From Mytilus californianus (Eukaryota; Mollusca; Bivalvia; Mytilida; Mytilidae), in the NCBI RefSeq assembly GCF_021869535.1, contig NW_026262712.1, positions 45,428,884 through 45,492,883 of the forward strand: 64,000 nucleotides of DNA, given 5' to 3'. Shown here in pieces: positions 57,283-64,000 of the stretch. The notes beneath the pieces were generated by a model, which searched no databases, had not been told where the DNA came from, and was given only the letters and a program-made list of their open reading frames with translations. A program made the translations under genes and the position numbers. Position 1 is the first letter of the stretch; every line of letters starts with the position of its first letter.

Positions 57283-58138
57283 TATTTATCATCATACAGC
57301 TTTTCTCGACTAGATCGTAAAGGGATGGTTCTTGTAGTGAGTTAAGCACTTTTATGTCTTTCTGTATTTGTTTTACCTTCACAGAGGTTTGGTTGACTTT
57401 TTTACGCATTTCTAACAATGTAGCATCACTTCGTGCTCGTTCTACATTAATATCACTTACTATTGTTATGATTGTTGCAAGTTTTTCTTTTAGAGTTTGC
57501 TCTAGGTTGTTTACTTTCTCTATGGTTGCTGTTAAGTCACTGTCAAGATTAGGCAAATCTCTATTTAATGTATTGATTGATGTTACTTTTTATTCTTGAA
57601 ATCTGCTGGCTACACTGTCTAGATAAGAAGCATCAGGTTGATTTTCTCTGGATGTCTGACATGAAGCGTTGGTGGTTGATGTATTTTTGTTGTTTTCCAT
57701 CTTTAAAATAAAATCTTCAGATATAACAACGCACTTTTGGCACGTATATTTTCTTTGTGTTTAGCTTAAGGTGAAAAGGATATAAGGTGGTAGGTTTGTA
57801 CATGAGCAGTGAGTCCATTTGTTACAAGAATTACATATTATTATGCTCGAGTCGTCTGGGGTATGGCATATACTGCATATCTTGGTGAGCTGAAACACCC
57901 TTTTAAGCTCTGTTTTCTGTGACAGTAGGTCATGCTGTTTTGGTGGAGCGGTATTGCTGTTATTGTATGTGTTGCCTGAGATTGTGGTGTTCTCAAGGTC
58001 ATCCTGGTATTCCAGTTCGGATATATTGGAATCTTTGTCGGAATCTATAAGCTCAGATGTTGAATTACTCGTTATAGCAGAGTTAATATTATGTTCCCTT
58101 GAATTTTCAGAATGATTATTTACAAGTTCTGTTGACAA
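57283..58138 (-). pseudogene. LINE ORF1, PHD finger and coiled coil
   Basis: The frame from 58138 opens with a Ser/Asn-rich acidic region and then CSICHTPDDSSIIICNSCNK, WTHCSCTNLPPY, a PHD-type Cys/His pattern. A stop follows at 57761, and about 200 bp on comes a coiled coil (IEKVNNLEQTLKEKLATIIT, EMRKKVNQTSVKVKQIQKDI) from 57556 to the inserted element. PHD plus esterase in ORF1 is a described combination in CR1-like LINEs, so this identifies the element's family. No functional ORF1 can be made from this copy. Confidence 0.7.
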
Positions 58139-58654
58139 TGACGTATCACAAATACAGCATGTATGTTGGTACTCTTTAGCGTTTTCCGTTTCCCCAGGTC
58201 GTCATACACTGGTGTTGTTGTGCATTTAAAGGAGTAAGGTGTAAGGATGTCGAGGGCACTATAAATGTCAGGGAAGCCTTTATATATTTGTCCCTGGAAT
58301 TTATCTACACTTCTACTTCCTAGGCTCCAGGAGGTGAAAATTCCCGTAGTATGGCCTTTGATTCTTCAAAGGTTTTTTTTTAAGTTGTTTCTCACTCGAC
58401 TATATTTTTTTATTTCTGAATTCGCCATTTTCTATTTATGTTATAGTGGACCACGATGCAAAGTTTATGGTGTCAAAAATGGTGAAGTGTTTTTTTACTT
58501 CGTACGTGTCATTTCTTGCAAACCATTTATATATCTGTAGCTAAATGTTTGTATGTTGATTTGATTCATGTTTTAAACCTATTTTGGCTGGATAAATGCC
58601 AATTTCCAAAAATATTTTGCTGGAGCTAAAATAAAATACTGGGGGCCGCCATTC

Positions 58655-58672
58655 ATATATATATATATATAT
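58655..58672. repeat. TA microsatellite
   Basis: Eighteen bases of alternating TA sit just 5' of a family C element. Confidence 0.8.
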
Positions 58673-58764
58673 CTATTTGATGTAAAAGTCTGTTTATTGT
58701 TTTATTTGTTCCGTATCGTACTGAAAATATGGATTGGTAAATGAACTAAGGCGGTCAGCATTAC

Positions 58765-59045
58765 ACTTTTCTACATGCACATGTAATTCAATGGTTGTCG
58801 TTTGTTGCTGTATATCATATTTGTTTTTCGTTCATTATTTTGTACATAAATCAGGCCGCTAGTTTTCTCGTTTGAATTGTTTTACATATGTCACTTCGGG
58901 GCCTTTTATAGCTTACTTTGCGGTATGATTTTTGCTAATTGTTGAAGACCGTACGGTGAATTAAAACTGTTAGCAGTCTTTTGAACAACCGGGCCCTGGT
59001 GGAGAGTTGTGTCATTGGCAATTATACCAACTCTTCTTATTTTCA
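58765..59045 (+). mobile_element. Short interspersed element, family C, divergent
   Basis: GGTTGTCGTTTGTTGCTG, AATCAGGCCGCTAGTTTTCT, GGGGCCTTTTATAGCTTACT, TGAAGACCGTACGGTGAA and GGAGAGTTGTGTCATTGGCA follow the family C order. The first core block is almost erased. Confidence 0.65.
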
Positions 59046-59689
59046 TACTTACAGAGGAAATGGTAGGCGAAGATTTCCGCGGAGCCGTTAATGAATTTTT
59101 ATCATTACCAATAATAAATGAATGACTAGTAAATTTAAAAAAATCTCCGTGGTAAGGACGATGGCTAACGTAACTATATTATTGGGATATTGATAAATGC
59201 CCATGACAAATGTGGTTACATATTTATAGCATACTATTGCGCATTTTCATGGTGTTATATCATTTCTCTTCAAATGTCGGCAATGTCTCAATAACTGCCT
59301 AATTTTTGCCCATGTATTGGTTGTACCAAACCGCGACTTTATCCTGGTTCCCGGGACTACTTTACAAGTACAAGCTGGTTATATTAGCATGTGTCACATA
59401 CTGAATATTGCGATCGGGAACCAATCTAGCCCGACTCTAGATCTATTTCTGTAACACAAGGATTGGAAAACAGAATAACGTCAATTGCATTCCTTTCTTG
59501 GTCCATTTAAATGTTGTGTACATTTTTGTGAGATTATGTCAATGTTTATGCATACCTCACAGTCTGTGTTGTTGATATCAATCGTCCCTTGCTTTATGTA
59601 TCAATCATTAACAATATCTACATAGAAGTGTTATTATTACCACGAAAAATCGCTGGTTTTGACAACTAAACATATACATGTAAAAGACA

Positions 59690-59765
59690 TTCTGCTGTTA
59701 TCTGCTCTTTGGTCGGGTTGTTATCTCTTTGACATATTCCCCATTTCCAGTCTCAATTTTAATAT
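59690..59765 (-). repeat. Short repeat fragment, family D
   Basis: GCTCTTTGGTCGGGTTGTTA and CTCTTTGACATATTCCCCAT repeat the reversed block seen at 44788. Confidence 0.65.
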
Positions 59766-59998
59766 TGAACGCGAACACATTGGGAAGCAAAATCAAATGA
59801 TAATGACCAAAACAAATAAATATAGTGTTCATTGTCATTATATGAAGATATTATGCCAAAAATTGAAGAGTTGAATTTGGAAAGGAAATTTAGTTATAAT
59901 TATAATCACTAGAATTCCAACTGAGGTGAAGCTGTGCCAATATCAATTATCATTTAAATTAAATGGCAGCGAAAGTAAAAATGTACTCCTTTTTTTGC

Positions 59999-60500
59999 AG
60001 AGTAAAAACTGAAACTGAGTGCTATAAACTTATGGAAGAAGTGCATTATCATTTTTACCCTTTTCATGGTTTACGGGTCGAAATTACTAAACACAGAAGC
60101 AAAGTTCACTGGCAACTTTATTCTTAACTAAAAACACTACATGTGAGTTCGAAATTTTTAATCCAGAATCAGTAAAACAAATGTTTGACCAGTTTGTACT
60201 TGTTGTAAAAGCAGATTGAGATTTCTTTAACATAGAAGTCGACGAAGAGTTCTTGAAAAACACCACTTATGACAACAAACACGAAAACGGGATTTTAAGA
60301 TGGATATAGGTTCCCAAACCTAAAACTGACATACTATCATACCCTGTAGATCTAGACAGGATAACTCCTCAGTTAACTAAGTCAGCAGAAAGAACAATTC
60401 GCGTGTTTGTGGATGCAAGTGCATATATACCAGAACATAACACTGCAAACTACTTATATGCGTCCAATTGCTTTACCAATCGCTTTTCAATCAGATTTTA
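59999..60500 (+). pseudogene. Unrecognised decayed coding segment
   Basis: A TTTTTTTGCAG acceptor-like site precedes a frame reading RVKTETECYKLMEEVHYHFY and HGLRVEITKHRSKVHWQLY, ending in TAA. From 60139 a second frame reads CEFEIFNPESVKQMFDQFVL, TGA, FFNIEVDEEFLKNTTYDNKH, ILRWI, TAG, VPKPKTDILSYPVDLDRITP and RTIRVFVDASAYIPEHN before a stop at 60499. The sequence has natural protein composition and alternates charge and hydrophobicity, so it was probably coding. I do not recognise the family. Confidence 0.4.
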
Positions 60501-61520
60501 GATAAAAACTCGTCTGACTGGAAATTTTGTCACAGATATTTCGAAGGACAATATTGGAAATATGTGATATATTTTATCCTGGGATCCTGGCTAGGGTATG
60601 ACTTTGAGTGTTTTAATACATTCTGTTTAGACATAGAATGTGCAGATATTGTTAATAAGGGAACAGTTAATATTGTAATCATTGTATTCATTTTTCTACT
60701 TTGTACTAACTTGCCTCTATTTTACCTCTTTCTTCCTAAAAGACAATACATCTCCGCAGACCATTCCATGCATTACTATAAAGGTGATAGCCCCTATAGT
60801 TTTGCCAGACTTTTCTTACATTTAAACAAAAATACTAACACAGTAGACAGTTTTAACGGCGACAATGAAGCCACAGGAAAATCATTCTTTGAATAGATGG
60901 ACATTTTGAGAAACGATAGTTGTATTTTGGGAACCTGATCAGGCTAAAGTTTTATCGGTATTTTATTTTGTTCTCTTGGGAGTATTTCTTTTACAAGAGT
61001 TTTATCTTAGAAGATCAATTGCTGATTTTGATAAATATACAGATATTTATCATCCTTATTATTTATCACTTGAAACCTTAATGAATAATAAATTAAAATA
61101 CAAAGTATTAAGCATTTTACCTTGTGATTATATTGCCAGTATTGTTGGTATAAATGTCGTATTATGGACAGTCAGAAAACACATTTGTTTATCTCAATCC
61201 CATTGGGATATTTAATTTTGATAAAATAGTTAAACAACAAGACAGTTGTATTAAATATACAGAACACAGTCAATTTGCAATGAAATTTCAAATTCTGGCC
61301 AAAATATCTTTCTTTTTTTAAAAGGAATTGTGGATTCAAACGTTTTCGATGCCGTTTTTTTCCCGGAAATGTTCAACTTCAGTTCAAATATTGATTTGTT
61401 CACTGTTCTTTGCGTTTATAAACCAGAGACAGTAACGAACAGTGGAAAATCTTTTTTTGAAAAAAGTTTTTTCATAAAATTTCACAATTCGTTTAATGAT
61501 TATTGTACGACATTCTAGAA
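60468..61520 (+). pseudogene. Possible continuation of the unrecognised pseudogene
   Basis: Open pieces at 60468-60896, 60976-61215 and 61330-61518 follow each other in the same orientation. They include one hydrophobic stretch (IVIIVFIFLLCTNLPLFYLF) and two similar words, GKSFFE, near 60885 and 61450. They may be remnants of one gene or chance frames in AT-rich DNA. No family is recognised. Confidence 0.25.
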
Positions 61521-63160
61521 TATTTGTTATCTTAATTTTTTAATTCTATGTTTTGTAGATCATTTCCGAACCGGTATTTGGTGTTGCTTCTTTCAAAGCT
61601 ACTGATGCAATTGGTTTTCATAATTTAAGTAATCTATTGAAACTTTTCATGGACGCCAATGATTTTGTTTAATCGTTCAGATTATTTGTACTTGTCACCT
61701 ATGATTTTCCGTTTGTCATGGTCCCATTAGTAACATTTAGGGTGCCACTGTAGGAATAAAACTTACATTCAAAATCTTAAACTATTGTCATAGACAAACA
61801 GAAAACGAAACATGAACCCGAGACCACTGAATAGTATGATCAGCACTGATATATGACTTGCCGCGTGGAAATTTATTAGAAATTTGATGAAATCAATATC
61901 CCTTTCCAGAATATAGTATATGCTTTGAAAACTTCTAGGATTGTTTGAATATATATTTTTGATTTTGTGCAATTCATCCAAAATGCGCTATTTCCAAATT
62001 ATTTATAGAGTCGGAATTTTTTTAATTTGTGAAGTAAACTAAGAACTGACAAACCTTACCAGTCTCACCTTATGACAATAATTCTTATTTTTATTTTTTT
62101 TTTTTGAAAATTTAAGCTTATTGTACCTTTATTAAAAGAAATAACTAACTGCGTTTGTGTCTACTTTCTAGACGAATTTCTATAGAATACACATTCTGCA
62201 AAGAAAAACGTCAGTGGATTTTGATTTACAATATTAAAATTGAAGATGCTGATAGCTATATAAAATATAACAGTAGTAATAATATATACTTCAGGGGAAA
62301 CCTATAACCTCGACACCAAATCGGCCCATATCAAGCAAATTAATAAAGTTTTCACGAAAAATTTGGGAAGATCGCAGATTTTATTACACCGAGAGCGCCC
62401 TATACACAGGACTTCTTTTATTTAAACATTGTTAAATAAAGATTTCGTTGAAAATAAATCATTTTTCAAACGATACAACCAGAGACATAATTCAATTGTA
62501 TTATATATGTCTCTGTTACAACGTAATTGAATTGATGTTATACTTAAAACAGAGACTTAGAATTTATGATGATTAAAAGAAAAAAAGAAAACTTTTATAA
62601 TTATTTTTTCAAGTCAAATTATTTTAATTTTGTCTAGTCCTTATTGTCCGTTATAACCAGATATTATTCTACTTCCTTTTCATTTAAAACGAATGTAGTT
62701 AATAAATTTGACAGATAAAATACCGTATCAGTCGACGAAAAATTTCCATCAGTTCACGCACGGTTAAAGTCAATATTTTCTAACACTATCATTAATTGTA
62801 ATTTGATATCCATTTTTTTATAAGCTTTACCCTAAATAGAGGTCACACTTATGAAATTTAAAGATATTATAATTAGAGAAACTGGCTCAATTACCAGGCC
62901 TGCAACAGTTTACAGACGAGTTGCATCTTTAATATCAATATCACTGCTCAATCTTTCCTGGGACATAATATACGATCAGTATAGTAGTCCCAGATCTTTC
63001 TCAAACTCAGATAAAGAAGAAAAAAGATTATATCACAAACATAATGTTTCTAAACAATTCTTCTCTGCAATCTTATAATAAACTGTTATCACAGAGATAT
63101 GTCTCGATTTTTGGTTTATTTCGATAATGCAAATGTTGAAATTAAAATAGCAACACTTTT
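61520..63160. other. Non-coding stretch
   Basis: Short frames occur on both strands (61769-61981 minus, 62851-63078 plus) without recognisable domains. No repeat structure is seen before the array at 63.16 kb. Confidence 0.35.
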
Positions 63161-63164
63161 ACAT

Positions 63165-63830
63165 GTAAGTTTTGCAAATATTCAAAGTCAATGAATCATG
63201 ACTGAAGGTACATGGCCAAACAGTATCCATGGAAATGAGATGTGCTACTGCTAATACAACTGCATACCAAATACCATTGACTTATCATAAGTAGTTCCCT
63301 TTAAACAAACCAAAACACAAACTAATACATGTAAACTAAGCAAAATTTCAAATTCAATAAACCATAACTGAGGGGGCGGGGTCAAATAATCTCCATTGTA
63401 ATGAGATGTACCAATGCTAATACAACTGCATACCAAATATCATTGACCTTCCACTAGAGGTTCCCCATAAACCGACCAAATCACAAACTAATACATGAAA
63501 ACTAAGCAAAAGTTTCAATGTCAATAGACCATGACTGAGGAGGCGGGGCCAAATAATCGCCATGGAAATGAGATATGCGAATGCTTATACAACTGCATAC
63601 CAATTATCATTAACTTACCACTAGTGGTTCCCCATTAACTGACCTAATCACAAATTAATACATGAAACCTAAGCAAAAATTTCAAAGTCAATAGACCATA
63701 ACTGAGGGGCCGGGGCCAAATAATTTCCATGGTAATGAGATGTGCCAATACTAATACAACTGCATACCAAATATCTTTAACTTACCACTAGTGGTTCACC
63801 ATAAACTAGACCTAATCACAAACTAATACA
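63165..63830. repeat. Tandem array, ~167-bp unit, four copies
   Basis: ACCATGACTGAGG-like words lie near 63198, 63364, 63532 and 63698 (spacings about 166-168 bp). Other constant words are AATACAACTGCATACCAA, ACTAGTGGTTCCCCAT and CACAAACTAATACATG. The unit length is near that of known bivalve satellites of about 160-170 bp. Confidence 0.8.
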
Positions 63831-63835
63831 TTGTT

Positions 63836-63877
63836 GACGCCGCCGCCGACGTCGCCGCCGACGCCGCCGACGCCGGA
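63836..63877. repeat. GCC/GAC-rich microsatellite ending the array
   Basis: GACGCCGCCGCCGACGTCGC and following units make a 42-bp GC-rich trinucleotide tract immediately after the 167-bp array, in otherwise AT-rich DNA. It is followed by GGAAACAGCATACCTATGTC. Confidence 0.8.
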
Positions 63878-64000
63878 AACAGCATACCTATGTCTCGCTA
63901 TTTGACTCCGTCAAGCGGGACAAAAACTGCCAATTTTTTTCCCGATTGACAAGCCATGACAAAGGATACTCGTTTTAGCTAATTGCGCTTCCCATCCTTG

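Noticed and set aside
62851-63078. 75-residue plus-strand frame
   Set aside because: No domain, no homologue I recognise, and AT-rich background.
1-64000. CRISPR arrays, bacterial operons, prophage
   Set aside because: No regularly spaced identical repeats with unique spacers; coding style, splice sites and elements are animal.

Overview
The window looks like AT-rich euchromatin of a bivalve mollusc, most likely a mussel of the Mytilus type. This is inference: it rests on animal-type retroelements (CR1-like and other LINEs, DIRS, a Gmr1-like LTR element), GT-AG splice signals, a molluscan-style nicotinic receptor copy, and short repeats I recognise as typical of mussel genomes. I find no intact host gene. 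Nearly every coding signal is a broken transposable element or a pseudogene.

Layout. 0.1-1.6 kb: two diverged tandem arrays. 2.4-6.8 kb: a decayed gene with a MULE-like transposase core and a SWIM-like Cys cluster, split by one 1.9-kb intron whose splice sites are preserved. 6.9-8.3 kb: DIRS fragments, with a tyrosine recombinase on the minus strand head-to-head with reverse transcriptase/RNase H on the plus strand. 8.3-12.3 kb: an LTR retrotransposon inserted into the DIRS RNase H. Its LTR carries a 25-bp triple repeat with two perfect heat-shock elements just before a TATA box. A tRNA-Pro-like primer site follows, then gag, protease and integrase. Protease leads directly into integrase, the Gmr1-like pol order, and the element is cut off before reverse transcriptase. 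12.3-18.5 kb: tandem duplications, short interspersed elements, and a complete hammerhead ribozyme fold at 18.15 kb between 91-bp direct repeats.

18.9-22.7 kb (minus): a CR1-like LINE whose endonuclease/reverse transcriptase frame starts with a hydrophobic segment followed by a 2A ribosome-skipping motif. 23.6-24.0 kb: a LINE ORF1 fragment. 24-40 kb: mostly non-coding, with dispersed repeat fragments. 40.4-44.5 kb (minus): a second LINE with degraded ORF1, endonuclease and a long reverse transcriptase frame. 49.6-51.1 kb (plus): a nicotinic acetylcholine receptor-like pseudogene interrupted by two short interspersed elements. 51.1-51.9 kb (minus): an RTE-like reverse transcriptase fragment. 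52.2 kb: a second, partly decayed hammerhead. 53.4-58.1 kb (minus): a LINE whose ORF1 combines a PHD finger, a coiled coil and an SGNH esterase; it is interrupted by a short interspersed element and followed by an endonuclease remnant. 60-61.5 kb: an unrecognised decayed coding segment. 63.2-63.9 kb: a 167-bp tandem array ending in a GCC-rich microsatellite.

The parts do not form a pathway. They record nested and successive insertions. A short core word, GACTTGGTACAGG or its complement, recurs eight times in three otherwise different short interspersed families, which suggests modular exchange between them.
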